A stretch of DNA of 64,000 nucleotides. Source: Rhodocyclaceae bacterium. GTDB lineage: Bacteria > Pseudomonadota > Gammaproteobacteria > Burkholderiales > Rhodocyclaceae. The translations under genes and the position numbers were made by a program. Every line of letters starts with the position of its first letter. Position 1 is the stretch's first letter. The stretch spans positions 1 to 64,000 of the forward strand of contig JAPKHL010000012.1 in the NCBI GenBank assembly GCA_026646875.1. Reading direction: 5' to 3'. Below the pieces are notes generated by a model that saw only the letters and a list, made by a program, of their open reading frames with translations, ran no database searches and had not been told where the DNA came from. Shown in pieces: positions 18,369 to 28,043 of this stretch.

Positions 18369-18661
18369 GCCGGGGCTTTCCCCGGCCGTGCGGCGGATTC
18401 AGCCGCCTCGGCATCTTCACGCGCGGCCTCGGCGCGCCGCTCGGCAATCAATTCATCGACGATGGAGTGCTCGGGCCGATCCTTGAACAATCCGGCGAAA
18501 AATTGCCGGGCCCGCTCGACCTGCTGCCGACGCGAAGTCAGCACGAGCTGGCCGTCAACCTCGGTCCAGATCACTTCATCGCCTTCCTTGAGGCCCAGTT
18601 TCTGGCGGTATTCCTTGGGAACAACCACGCGACCGCCTTGTGACATGATTGCAGTATTCAT
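18365..18661 (-). CDS. AbrB/MazE-type antitoxin
   Basis: MNTAIMSQGGRVVVPKEYRQKLGLKEGDEVIWTEVDGQLVLTSR; 4-nt overlap with PIN gene. Confidence 0.85.
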   Translation of the reverse strand: MNTAIMSQGGRVVVPKEYRQKLGLKEGDEVIWTEVDGQLVLTSRRQQVERARQFFAGLFKDRPEHSIVDELIAERRAEAAREDAEAAESAARPGKAPA

Positions 18662-18701
18662 GGCATTCACCCATCCAATGACACAACCCATTCTAGTGCC
18701 A

Positions 18702-18714
18702 CGCCCATTGGGCG
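18702..18714. promoter_or_regulatory. Palindrome upstream of the antitoxin gene, candidate autoregulatory operator
   Basis: CGCCCA-t-TGGGCG perfect arms about 40 bp upstream of antitoxin start. Confidence 0.35.
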
Positions 18715-18912
18715 ACAAGACGGCACGGAGCGCGTGAGCCGGGAAAAAAGGAGATCGAACCCCGTCGATCCACGCCCTGGCCCTGAGCGTATCCCGATGT
18801 GCTCGAGAATCACACCAATCTCCATGAAACCTGCCTTCCGTGCGCTGGCAACGAACTCGCGCTGTCACCGCTGTTAAACTGCCGCCACCCCTTTCCCCGC
18901 CCTTGCCCCCTC

Positions 18913-20139
18913 ATGTCCGACACCCCCGCCCGCCCATCCGCTCCCCCGCGCCGCGCCCGTCGCCTGGCCCTGCTGCTGGGCGGGATTGCCCTGCTGGCGG
19001 GGGGGTATTGGGGGCTGCGCGGGGAGCGGGTCGAGGGGGCGGTGGTCGAGCGCGGCGAGTTGCGTCAGGCGGTGGTGGCCAGCGGCCGGGTGCGCACGCC
19101 GCAGCGCGTGGAGGTGGCCGGTCAGATCACCGGCCGGGTGACGCGCGTTGCCGTGCGCGAGGGGGATGCCGTGGCCGTCGGTCAGGTGCTGCTCCAGCTG
19201 GACGACGCCGAGTGGCAGGCCGGCGTTGCCCAGGCGCGGGCCACGCTGACGCAGGCGGAAAGCCGCCTGCAGCAGATCGGCGAAGCCGGCCTGCCGCTGG
19301 CCGAGCAGAGCCTGCGCCAGGCCGAGGCCAACGCCCGCCAGGCCGAGCGCCAGTTCCAGCGGGTCGGCGAGCTGGTATCGAAAGGCTTCTACAGCCCGGC
19401 CCAGCTGGACGATGCCCAGCGCGCCCGCGACGTGGCGGCCAGCCAGTTGCAGGCGGCGCGCATCCAGGCGGAGAACAACCGGCCGCAGGGCAGCGAGGCG
19501 CGCGTCGCCCGCAGCAATGTCGAACAGGCCCGCGCCGCGCTGGCCGTGGCCGAAGCCCGCCTGGCCTACGCCACGCTGCGCGCCCCGGTCGCCGGCCGGG
19601 TGCTGACGCGCAGCGTCGAGCCGGGCGACACGGCGCAACCCGGCAAGGCCCTGCTCACGCTGGCGCCGAACGGCGACACCGAGCTGACGGCGCAGATCGA
19701 CGAAAAGAACTTCGGCCTGCTCGCCCTCGGCCAGAACGCCCGGGTGTCGGCCGATGCCTACCCGGGCGAGCATTTCCCGGCCACGCTCAGCTACATCGCG
19801 CCGTCCATCGACGCCCAGCGCGGTTCGGTCGAAATCCGCCTGGCCGTGGCGCAGCCGCCGGCCTACCTGCGTCACGAAATGACCGTCTCCATCGACATCG
19901 AAACCGCCCGCCGGCCGGACGCCCTGAGCATCCCCTGCGACAGCGTGCGCGAAGCCGGCGGCCCGCCCTGGGCGATGGCCGTGCGCGACGGCCGCACGGT
20001 GCGCCAGCCGGTCAGGCTCGGCCTGCGCGGCGCCGGACGCTGCGAGGTGCTCGCGGGCCTGAATGAAGGCGAGGCCGTGCTGCCGGCCAGCGCGGCACTC
20101 GGCGAAGGCCGCCGGGTAGCAGCGGTCAACCGGAAATAA
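18913..20139 (+). CDS. HlyD/MacA-family efflux periplasmic adaptor
   Basis: Barrel-sandwich/coiled coil: GRVTRVAVREGDAVAVGQVLLQLDDAEW..., APVAGRVLTRSVEPGDTAQPGKALLTL. Confidence 0.88.
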   Translation: MSDTPARPSAPPRRARRLALLLGGIALLAGGYWGLRGERVEGAVVERGELRQAVVASGRVRTPQRVEVAGQITGRVTRVAVREGDAVAVGQVLLQLDDAEWQAGVAQARATLTQAESRLQQIGEAGLPLAEQSLRQAEANARQAERQFQRVGELVSKGFYSPAQLDDAQRARDVAASQLQAARIQAENNRPQGSEARVARSNVEQARAALAVAEARLAYATLRAPVAGRVLTRSVEPGDTAQPGKALLTLAPNGDTELTAQIDEKNFGLLALGQNARVSADAYPGEHFPATLSYIAPSIDAQRGSVEIRLAVAQPPAYLRHEMTVSIDIETARRPDALSIPCDSVREAGGPPWAMAVRDGRTVRQPVRLGLRGAGRCEVLAGLNEGEAVLPASAALGEGRRVAAVNRK

Positions 20140-20148
20140 GGGCCGACA

Positions 20149-21369
20149 TTGAAAACCTGGCTGCCCTTCGAGTGGATCGCCGCCGTGCGCTTTCTGCGCG
20201 AGGGGCGGATGCAGTCGCTGCTCATCATCGTCGGCGTCGGGGTCGGCGTGGCCGTGATCGTCTTCATGTCGGCGCTGCTTTCCGGCCTGCAGGCCAACCT
20301 GATCAAGCGCACGCTGTCCTCCCAGGCCCACATCACGCTGCTGCCGCCCGAGGAAATCGCCCGCCCGCAGCAGGCCACCGACGCCACCGCCCTGCGCCTG
20401 CAGAAACAGGCGCAGCGCCTGCGCGCCATCGACCAGTGGCAGACGCTGCGCGACCGGCTGGAAACCTGGCCGGAAATCGCCGCCGTCTCGCCGGTCGCTT
20501 CCGGCCCGGCCTTCGCGGTGCGCGGCGAGGCCAACAAGGCGATCACCGTCGTCGGCATCGAGCCGGAACGCTACAACCGCGTCATCTCCCTGGCCGAGCG
20601 GCTGACCGCCGGGCAATTGCGGGTCGGCGCCGGCGAGGCGGTGATCGGCATCGAGCTGGCCAGGGATCTCGGCGCCGAGGTCGGCGACAAGCTGCGCCTG
20701 AGTGCGGCCGACGGGCGCAGCGACACGCTGACCGTCACCGGCCTGTTCGACCTCGGCAACAAGGGGGTCAATGCGCGCAACGTCTATGTCGGCCTGCGCA
20801 CGGCGCAGAGCCTGCTCGATCTGGTCGGCGGCGTATCGAGCATCGACCTGGCGCTGCATGATCTCGACCTGGCCGAGCAACTGGCCCGCCGCATCGCCGG
20901 CGAAATCGGGCTGACCGCCGATTCGTGGATCAAGACCAATGCCCAGTTCGTCACCGCGCTGACCTCGCAGCGCGTGTCGAGCAACGTCATCCGCTTCTTC
21001 ATCGCGCTCTCGGTCGCCTTCGGCATCGCCAGCGTGCTGGTCGTCTCGGTCATCCAGCGCGGCAAGGAAATCGGCATCCTGCGCGCCATGGGCGCGACGC
21101 AGGCGCAGATGCGGCGCATCTTCCTGCTGCAGGGCGGCATCGTCGGCTTCTTCGGCTCGCTGCTCGGCTCGGCGCTGGCCTGGAGCTTCCTGATGCTGTG
21201 GCAACTGTTGGCGCGCAACCCGGACGGCACGCCGATGTTCGTCATCGGCGTCGAACCCGGCCTGGTCGCCCTGGCGGCCGGCGGCGCCAGCCTGGTCGGC
21301 ATCCTCTCCGCCCTGCTGCCGGCCCGCCGCGCGGCGCAGCTCGACCCGGTGGTGGCGATCCGTGGCTGA
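20149..21369 (+). CDS. ABC transporter permease (FtsX/MacB type)
   Basis: Multi-[43 protein letters not shown]. Confidence 0.88.
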   Translation: MKTWLPFEWIAAVRFLREGRMQSLLIIVGVGVGVAVIVFMSALLSGLQANLIKRTLSSQAHITLLPPEEIARPQQATDATALRLQKQAQRLRAIDQWQTLRDRLETWPEIAAVSPVASGPAFAVRGEANKAITVVGIEPERYNRVISLAERLTAGQLRVGAGEAVIGIELARDLGAEVGDKLRLSAADGRSDTLTVTGLFDLGNKGVNARNVYVGLRTAQSLLDLVGGVSSIDLALHDLDLAEQLARRIAGEIGLTADSWIKTNAQFVTALTSQRVSSNVIRFFIALSVAFGIASVLVVSVIQRGKEIGILRAMGATQAQMRRIFLLQGGIVGFFGSLLGSALAWSFLMLWQLLARNPDGTPMFVIGVEPGLVALAAGGASLVGILSALLPARRAAQLDPVVAIRG

Positions 21370-22072
21370 ACCCGACGACCGCGTCCTCCATCTCGCCGGC
21401 ATCCGCAAGTCCTACGGCAGCGGCGAGGTGGAAAGCGAGATCCTGCACGGCATCGACCTGACGCTGCGGCGCGGTGAGTTCGCCGCCCTGATCGGTCCGT
21501 CCGGCTCGGGCAAGAGCACCCTGCTCAACCTGATCGGCCTCCTCGACCGGCCGACCGCCGGCCAGCTGCACATCGACGGCGAGGACAGCGGCCGGCTCGA
21601 CGACACCGGACTGACCCGCCTGCGCGGCCAGCGCATCGGCTTCGTCTTCCAGCACCACCACCTGATCCCGGCCTTCACCGCCGAGGAAAACGTCGCCATG
21701 CCGCTGCTCGTCGCGCGCGGCCGGCCGGATGCCGAAATGTTCGCACGCGCCGGGCGCCTGCTCGATCAGGTCGGCCTCGCCGACCGCAAGCGCCACCTCG
21801 CCAACCGGCTCTCCGGCGGCCAGCAGCAGCGCGTCGCCATCGCCCGCGCGCTGGTCACCGACCCGTCGCTGGTGCTGGCCGACGAGCCGACCGGCAACCT
21901 CGACACGCACTCGGCCGACGACGTCTTCGCCCTGCTCCGCGAATTCAACCGCCGCCAGCACACCACCTTCCTGATCGTCACCCACGACCCGCGCCTGGCG
22001 GCCCGCTGCGACCGCATCGTCGAACTGGTCGACGGCCGCATCGTCGCCGACCGCCCCCCCGGCCCCGCCTGA
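21362..22072 (+). CDS. ABC transporter ATP-binding protein (MacB/LolD type)
   Basis: [45 protein letters not shown]. Confidence 0.92.
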   Translation: MAEPDDRVLHLAGIRKSYGSGEVESEILHGIDLTLRRGEFAALIGPSGSGKSTLLNLIGLLDRPTAGQLHIDGEDSGRLDDTGLTRLRGQRIGFVFQHHHLIPAFTAEENVAMPLLVARGRPDAEMFARAGRLLDQVGLADRKRHLANRLSGGQQQRVAIARALVTDPSLVLADEPTGNLDTHSADDVFALLREFNRRQHTTFLIVTHDPRLAARCDRIVELVDGRIVADRPPGPA

Positions 22073-22103
22073 AAACCGGCGCCGCGCCGCCGGGCCCTGC
22101 CCC

Positions 22104-23009
22104 TCACGCCCGGTCCCAGTACGGATCGGGACCGAAACGCTCGAGCAGGAAGTCGATGAAGGCGCGCACCTTGGCCGGCAGATGGCGGGTCGGCAGATAC
22201 AGCGCATAGACGTGGCGTTCGACCGGGATGTATTCCGAGAGCGCGGCGCGCAGGCGGCCGGCCTGCAGGTCGTGGCCGACGATGAAGGTCGGCAGCAGCG
22301 CGAGACCGAGGCCGCCGAGCACCGCCTGCGACAGCGCCTCGTCGTCGTTGATGCGCAGCCGGCCGGAGACGGGGACAGCGATCTCGCCCTCGGGACCGGT
22401 GAAGCGCCACAAGCCCTGCTCGCCGGAATGGGTGTAGTCGAGGCAGTTGTGCCGCGCCAGATCCTGCGGAACGCACGGCATGCCGTGCCGCGCGAAGTAC
22501 TCCGGGGTTGCGCACAGCTGGCGGCGGACCGGAGCGAGGCGGCGGGCGACGAGGTTCTGCGGCAGCTCGCGCGCCACGCGCACGATCACGTCGTAGCCTT
22601 CCTCGGCAAGGTCGATGCTGCGATCGGTGATGGTCATGTCGATGTCGAGCTCGGGGTACTGGCCGAGAAAATCGGCCAGCGCCGGGGCCACGTGCAGGGT
22701 GCCGAAGGCCACCGAGGCCGCCACCCGCAACACGCCGCGCGGCTGGGCGTGCAGGCTGCTGGCCACCTGTTCGGCCTGTGTCGCCTCGTCGAGGATGCGG
22801 CTGCAGTGTTCGGCGAAGGCCGCACCGACCTCGGTCACGCTGAGGTGCCGGGTGCTCCGGTGCAGCAGGCGCACGCCGAGCGCGTGCTCGAGCTTGGAAA
22901 CTGCCTTGCTCACCGCCGAGCGCGAGGTGCCGAGACGACGCGCGGCAGCCGAGAAGCTGCCGCCCTCGACCACATGCGCATACACCGCCATCAAGTTCAG
23001 ATCCTGCAT
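22104..23009 (-). CDS. LysR-family transcriptional regulator
   Basis: [54 protein letters not shown]. Confidence 0.92.
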   Translation of the reverse strand: MQDLNLMAVYAHVVEGGSFSAAARRLGTSRSAVSKAVSKLEHALGVRLLHRSTRHLSVTEVGAAFAEHCSRILDEATQAEQVASSLHAQPRGVLRVAASVAFGTLHVAPALADFLGQYPELDIDMTITDRSIDLAEEGYDVIVRVARELPQNLVARRLAPVRRQLCATPEYFARHGMPCVPQDLARHNCLDYTHSGEQGLWRFTGPEGEIAVPVSGRLRINDDEALSQAVLGGLGLALLPTFIVGHDLQAGRLRAALSEYIPVERHVYALYLPTRHLPAKVRAFIDFLLERFGPDPYWDRA

Positions 23010-23119
23010 GGAAGGATTGTAGCTTTCACAGAAACAGCCATGTTCGATTGCGCGGGCTTATGCATGCCGGCGCCGCCCCCTATGATCACCCCGTTTACGA
23101 CGATTCCGGCACAACGGGG

Positions 23120-23665
23120 ATGGCAAGCACGATGGAAAGCCTGCGGTACAGCGAATTTCCCATTCAGCGGCTGCTGCAGCTGGCCTCCAGCCCCTTTCAG
23201 ATCGGCTTCGCCCGCCAGGTGATGCGCGTGCTGGAGCCCTCGCCCAGAGTGGCGCACGAAGCCACGCACGACGGCCTGCTGGTGTTCGCGGCCAACGAGG
23301 AGGTCCTGCTCGCGCAGACCGGAGTGCTGGCCTGCATGTACGGCGACGGGCTCGTCGCCGGACCGCCGCGGGTACGCCGCCTGTCGCTGGGCCGGCGCCT
23401 GTACGAGCCGGTGATGCGCCTGCGGGTGTGCGTCGAGCGCCGGCATCTCGCGGCGGTGCGGCAGGACCTCGATGCGCGCGGCGCGCGCCGCCTCGACGAG
23501 CGGCCAGGCGGCGAAAGCTGCGAACTGGAGGCCGAAGCCCTGCTGCAGGACCTGCTCGGTTACGGTGCGGCGCTGGCTGACCTCGGCGCGCCGTCGGCAC
23601 GGCACAGCACCGCCCTTGACCGCTATGTGCCGGTAAGCCGGCCGCCCGGCGACCAGGCGGCCTGA
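23120..23665 (+). CDS. Stand-alone protein resembling EF-G C-terminal domain
   Basis: RRLYEPVMRLRVCVERRHLAAVRQDLDARGARRLDERPGGESCELEAEALLQDLLGYGAALADLGAPSARHSTALDRYVPV resembles EF-G domain V layout (EPIM..EV..P......V..DL..RRG.........EA..P....FGY...LR..T.GR). Confidence 0.55.
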   Translation: MASTMESLRYSEFPIQRLLQLASSPFQIGFARQVMRVLEPSPRVAHEATHDGLLVFAANEEVLLAQTGVLACMYGDGLVAGPPRVRRLSLGRRLYEPVMRLRVCVERRHLAAVRQDLDARGARRLDERPGGESCELEAEALLQDLLGYGAALADLGAPSARHSTALDRYVPVSRPPGDQAA

Positions 23666-23680
23666 GCGGCGGCCTGCCAC

Positions 23681-24559
23681 TCAGGCAGGCTGTCCGGCGG
23701 CTTCTTCCCAGCAACCGCTCATCAGGCCCTGCGGCCTGCGGCGCGCGTGCACCCGGGCGCTGCTTTCCCAGGCATCGGTGCGCACGTTGAGTCCGGCGAA
23801 GACGCCGTAACCCGCGCCGGCACGGATTTCATCGCCGGCACGGATGCTCTCGCCGGCCCGGATCGCGCCCTCGGCGCGGATCGTGCCGCCGGCGCGGATG
23901 CCCCAGCCGGCCTCGAGATGCCCGGCGCAGTCGATCGCGCCGCCCACGTCGATGCCGCAGGCGGCGCGAATGCCGTCCGCGCCGTCGAGGTCGCCGCCGG
24001 CGTGCAGGCTCTTCCCGGCTGCGAGCGGCCCGCTGACGGCGAGATCGCCGGCGACCGTGACGTTGCCGGCCACGCACAGGGCCCCGCCGCAGCGCAGCCC
24101 CCAGCCGGCGCGCAGATCGTCGCCGCAGGCCAGGGCCTCCCCGCTCTCGATACCCCACTCGGCGCGGATGCCGCCGGCAGCCTCGATCCGGCCGTCGCAG
24201 CGCAGGTTGCCGCCGACGCGCAGCGCGTCGCCGCTGACCAGCGCCCGGCCCACGCGCACACTGCCACCGGCCCGAACGGCGCGACCGGCGCGCAGGGTGC
24301 CGGCCACGTCGATATTGCCGCGCACGACGAGCGTGCCGGCGAAGACCAGCGCATCGACATCGAGGCTGTCGACCGCCAGCACGGCATCGGTCGGCCCGAA
24401 CTGGCCGAGCAGCCAGACGGCGTCGTCGAGACGGCCATCGGCCACCAGCGCGTCGAGCAGCCCCTGATAGTCGCCCCCCTCGCGGTAATTCCGCAGGAAC
24501 CAGCGGAAGCCTTCGGCACACGGGCGCTTCGCGCGGACGGAGTTGTGCGTGATGTCCAT
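23681..24559 (-). CDS. Hexapeptide-repeat, predicted beta-helix polymer-forming-like protein
   Basis: About 25 tandem 6-residue units such as GSVRVG RALVSG DALRVG GNLRCD GRIEAA GGIRAE ... GTIRAE GAIRAG ESIRAG DEIRAG. Confidence 0.65.
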   Translation of the reverse strand: MDITHNSVRAKRPCAEGFRWFLRNYREGGDYQGLLDALVADGRLDDAVWLLGQFGPTDAVLAVDSLDVDALVFAGTLVVRGNIDVAGTLRAGRAVRAGGSVRVGRALVSGDALRVGGNLRCDGRIEAAGGIRAEWGIESGEALACGDDLRAGWGLRCGGALCVAGNVTVAGDLAVSGPLAAGKSLHAGGDLDGADGIRAACGIDVGGAIDCAGHLEAGWGIRAGGTIRAEGAIRAGESIRAGDEIRAGAGYGVFAGLNVRTDAWESSARVHARRRPQGLMSGCWEEAAGQPA

Positions 24560-24574
24560 GATGCCCACTCCACG

Positions 24575-24901
24575 CTAGAGCGAAGCCCGCCCGGCCGGCG
24601 GTGCCTCCGCGCCGTCCGGGCCCGCCGGGCGCCGGCAGGCGCGGAGGGTGCGGCAGTAGAGCAGGCAGTGCCCGGCATGGGCGTGCGCGCTCGCCGCTGC
24701 CACGGCCAGCAGCGCGCCCGGGGTATCCGCCGCGAGCAGGCTTCGCAGGGCGACGGCATGATCGTCCAGGGCCGCGCGGCCCAGGGCCAGATTGAGCCCG
24801 GCCAGCCGGTTCAGCGTCACCATGCAGGCCCGGCCGACGGCCAGCGCGCTGGCCACGGCGGAAAGCTGCCGCTGGGCGGCATCGGAATACAGGGTATTCA
24901 T
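24575..24901 (-). CDS. Phasin-like small protein
   Basis: MNTLYSDAAQRQLSAVASALAVGRACMVTLNRLAGLNLALGRAALDDHAVALRSLLAADTPGALLAVAAASAHAHAGHC. Confidence 0.5.
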   Translation of the reverse strand: MNTLYSDAAQRQLSAVASALAVGRACMVTLNRLAGLNLALGRAALDDHAVALRSLLAADTPGALLAVAAASAHAHAGHCLLYCRTLRACRRPAGPDGAEAPPAGRASL

Positions 24902-24957
24902 CGCTCGGTCATCCTCCACAAAAAAATGCTGTCGGCGGCGCGGCCGCCGGTCCGGCG

Positions 24958-25917
24958 TCACTTGACCAGCGTCACTGGCAACGGAGCGCGGCGCAGCACG
25001 CCGTTGGACACCGCGCCGGCAATCAGGCTGTCGAGCGATCCGGGGCCGCTCGTGCCCATGACGATCCGGCCGCAACCGGCGTCCTCGGCAAACCGCAGGA
25101 TCTGCGCCACCGGATCGCCGGATTCGACGTGGAACAGGCACGCGATTCCGGCGGTTTCAAGGCAGTCGAGCGCGGCGGCACACTCCTGCGCCGCCTGCCT
25201 CCGCATCGCCGCATCGACCCGGCCCGGCAGCGCCGGCAGCAGCCCGCCCGGCATGCGCACGTTGAGCACATGCACCCGTCCCCGCCTGGCGCGTGGCGCC
25301 GTCGCCAGACGGCCGGCGAGATGGCGCGCGGCGCGCAGCGCGGCGGCGGAGCCGTCACAGGCGAACAGCCAGTCCTCTCCGGCGCCCGCCAGCTCGTCGG
25401 GATGAATGCCCGCCCGGACCAGCGTGACCGGTTGGTCGACACGCGCAATCACGTCGGCGGCCACCGAGCCGAGGATCGCGCAGACCACGCCGCCGATGCC
25501 GTCGGCACCCATCACGATCTCGCTCACGTCTTTTTCGCGGGCATGCTCGACGATGGCCGTGCCCGCCGGTCCGGCGACCAGATGCAGCAGATAGGGGATG
25601 CCGGCGGCGTCGAGGAGCGCGCGCGCCGACGCGGTGCACGCCAGCCCCTGGTCGACCAGCGTATCGCTGCGCGCATCGGCACCGATCGCGACCTGGGCGT
25701 TCAGCAGGTGCAGCGTCGCACCGGGGCGGCGGCCGACCGTGCGCACGGCCACCCGCAGGGCGTTCAGCGAGGCACGCGAGCCGTCCACCGGCACCAGCAG
25801 CCGCTCGCCACCGAGTGCGCGCGGTGGTTTTCCGACATGCCCGGTGAGATCGACCAGGCGGCCGAAATCGTCGCATTCGGCGCTGTCCAGTCGTATCGAT
25901 TCCAGAAGGGCATTCAT
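24958..25917 (-). CDS. Universal stress protein with two UspA domains
   Basis: RLLVPVDGSRASLNALRVAV..., EIVMGADGIGGVVCAILGSVAADVIARVDQPVTLVRAG; second copy GRIVMGTSGPGSLDSLIAGAVSNGVLRRAPLPVTLVK. Confidence 0.85.
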   Translation of the reverse strand: MNALLESIRLDSAECDDFGRLVDLTGHVGKPPRALGGERLLVPVDGSRASLNALRVAVRTVGRRPGATLHLLNAQVAIGADARSDTLVDQGLACTASARALLDAAGIPYLLHLVAGPAGTAIVEHAREKDVSEIVMGADGIGGVVCAILGSVAADVIARVDQPVTLVRAGIHPDELAGAGEDWLFACDGSAAALRAARHLAGRLATAPRARRGRVHVLNVRMPGGLLPALPGRVDAAMRRQAAQECAAALDCLETAGIACLFHVESGDPVAQILRFAEDAGCGRIVMGTSGPGSLDSLIAGAVSNGVLRRAPLPVTLVK

Positions 25918-26255
25918 CGGTGGACCTCGCAGGCGCCGGCGGAACCCTCCGCCCGCGCCAAAATCGTTCCATGAAAACAACAATCAACACCCCCCGGACC
26001 CGCACCGGCCCACCCAACCCGGGAGCATCAATCAATTTGTTTTCAATGATATAGACGCAACAAACGAACGATAAGCCATCAAGCTGGCATCAATTTGTAT
26101 CCACCAAGGAAACAATAGGACTGCCCGACCGCTGGGCGGAATCATCGCATCGACATCCCCGGAAGCCCTCGATAGAATGCGCCGCCGTATCGGATGCATG
26201 TCCCCCCAACATCGCCCGGAAGCACGCTGCGACTGGACGAAACGACCGTAAAAAA

Positions 26256-27923
26256 ATGAACAACAATATTCCGCCCGCCCGACGCGGCCTCCGCTCCGCG
26301 CCCCTGCTGCCCGCCCTGCTCTGGCTCTGGCTGATGCTGGCGCCGGCCGCGGCGAACGCGGCTTTCCTCCTGCAGACCCTGGTCGACAGCGACAACGACG
26401 CAGCCACCGGGTGCATCGTCGCCACCGCGGCCGGCCCGGTGACCGGCATCGACTACGCGACCACCACCCGCGTCGATCTCGGCGTCGTGCCCCCGGTCGG
26501 CCCCGTCGTGCAGGAACGCTGCACCCTCGGTGCGCTGGCCGCCGATCCGGGCTTCGCCCCGTTGCCGCCGGCACAGTGGGCGCTCGGCGTCGGCGCCGCC
26601 GGCGGCACCGTCGATGTGGTGGAAACCTATGCCCGCGTCCCGGCGGCGCCCGCCGGCGCACGCCTCGCCTTTGCCGCCCGGACCGACGACGCCAGCTGGG
26701 CGCCGACCGCGCTGGTCACCCGCAACGGCGCCCTCGGCGGACCGCCGGTGGTGATTCCGGGGCCGGGAGCGCCCTTCGGCGTGCCGCTCGACAACCCGCT
26801 CGCCATCGCCCTGCTGGCGCTGGTGCTGGCCACGCTGGCCGTGCGCGGGCTCGCCCGCCACCGCCACGCGCCCGGTGCGGCGGCCCTGCTGCTGGCGCTG
26901 GTGGCCGGTCTCGCCTGGGCCGCCATCGCGCGCGACGGCAATCCGGCGGACTGGGGAGCGATCCCGCCGGCGGCCCAGGACACCACGCCCGCGCTGCCCG
27001 GCACCCTGCATCTCGACGCGGTGTATGCCCGCCAGGAGGGCGGCGTGCTCAACGTGCGCTTCGACCTCGATCTCGGCATCCGCCCCCCCGCGGCCGTGGC
27101 CGACGGCCCGTACACCGTGGCCCAATCCGCCACCCTGTCGGTCGCCGCGCCCGGCCTGCTGGCCAACGATCTGCCGGGTCAGCCGGCGGCGGTCGTGCGC
27201 GAATTCCGGCTGGCCGGCGGTGGCCCCGCGCAACCGGCCGGCAGCACCATCGCCTTTGCCGGCGGCACCCTGACGGTACACGCCAGCGGCGCCTTCACCG
27301 TGAATTCGCCGGCCCTGACGGGCAGCCCGGCATTCGACTATCACCTCGGCAACGGACTCGCCGCCGGCAGCTGGGCAACGGCCACCGTCAACGTCACCCC
27401 GTCCGCCACCTGCGGCAACGGCATGAAGGAAGTCGGCGAGGCCTGCGACGACGGCAACAGCATCACCGAGTTCACCTGCCCCTACGGCACGACCAGCTGT
27501 ATCGCCTGCAACGCCACGTGCACGGCGACGCTGAACCTGAGCGGCCCGTACTGCGGCGACAACGCTGTCTCCCACGGTGAGGTCTGCGACGACAGCAACA
27601 GCATCACCGAGTTCACCTGCCCCTACGGCACGCCCAACTGTATTGCCTGCAACGCCACGTGCACGTCGATACTGAACCTGAGCGGCCCGTACTGCGGCGA
27701 CAACGTCGCCTCCCACGGCGAGATCTGCGACGACGGCAACAACATCGACGAAGCCGCCTGCCCCTACGGCACGGCAAACTGCGTGACCTGCAATGCCAGC
27801 TGCTCGGGAACGCTCAACCTGACCGGACCGTTCTGCGGCGACGGGGTGAAGAACGGCCTCGAGCAGTGCGATCCCAACGACGGCGGCGGCCCCGCCTGCA
27901 AGCCGGACTGTACGCTGCTGTAG
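26256..27923 (+). CDS. Exported multi-domain protein: N-terminal secreted domain, central sorting-signal-like TM segment, C-terminal DUF4215-type Cys-rich repeats (probable midcut-by-XrtH family)
   Basis: Signal peptide; central VPLDNPLAIALLALVLATLAVRGLARHRH; repeats CGN/DG..EVGE.CDDGNSITEFTCPYGT..CIACNATCT. Confidence 0.65.
   Translation: MNNNIPPARRGLRSAPLLPALLWLWLMLAPAAANAAFLLQTLVDSDNDAATGCIVATAAGPVTGIDYATTTRVDLGVVPPVGPVVQERCTLGALAADPGFAPLPPAQWALGVGAAGGTVDVVETYARVPAAPAGARLAFAARTDDASWAPTALVTRNGALGGPPVVIPGPGAPFGVPLDNPLAIALLALVLATLAVRGLARHRHAPGAAALLLALVAGLAWAAIARDGNPADWGAIPPAAQDTTPALPGTLHLDAVYARQEGGVLNVRFDLDLGIRPPAAVADGPYTVAQSATLSVAAPGLLANDLPGQPAAVVREFRLAGGGPAQPAGSTIAFAGGTLTVHASGAFTVNSPALTGSPAFDYHLGNGLAAGSWATATVNVTPSATCGNGMKEVGEACDDGNSITEFTCPYGTTSCIACNATCTATLNLSGPYCGDNAVSHGEVCDDSNSITEFTCPYGTPNCIACNATCTSILNLSGPYCGDNVASHGEICDDGNNIDEAACPYGTANCVTCNASCSGTLNLTGPFCGDGVKNGLEQCDPNDGGGPACKPDCTLL
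27411..27833 (+). repeat. Three tandem 141-bp coding repeats (47 aa each) plus a partial fourth
   Basis: TGCGGC... repeat starts at 27411, 27552, 27693, 27834, exactly 141 bp apart; TGCGACGACRGCAACARCATCRMCGA and CCCTACGGCACG conserved. Confidence 0.9.
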
Positions 27924-28043
27924 GACGGATCTCCCCAGGCAGGCCCGGGCGCCTTCGTCGCGCGGGCCTGCTACAATCCCCCGCTTACCAACACCCAAAC
28001 CGCACGCGACTCCTGCGGCATGTCGCGCCGGGCGGTTTACACA

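Noticed and set aside
18874-21408. 844-aa minus-strand ORF
   Set aside because: Antisense to the HlyD adaptor and permease genes, which have clear family motifs.
23690-24540. Short-period DNA repeats considered as a CRISPR-like array
   Set aside because: 18-bp periodicity reflects a coding hexapeptide repeat; no constant repeat/unique spacer structure. No CRISPR array or cas gene seen anywhere in the window.
23747-25405. 552-aa plus-strand ORF
   Set aside because: Shadow ORF opposite the hexapeptide-repeat, phasin-like and UspA genes.
26142-27998. 618-aa minus-strand ORF with repetitive GVAGNTVGRAVGAGELGDAVAVVADL units
   Set aside because: Antisense of the DUF4215 repeat gene; its periodicity is inherited from the 141-bp sense repeats.
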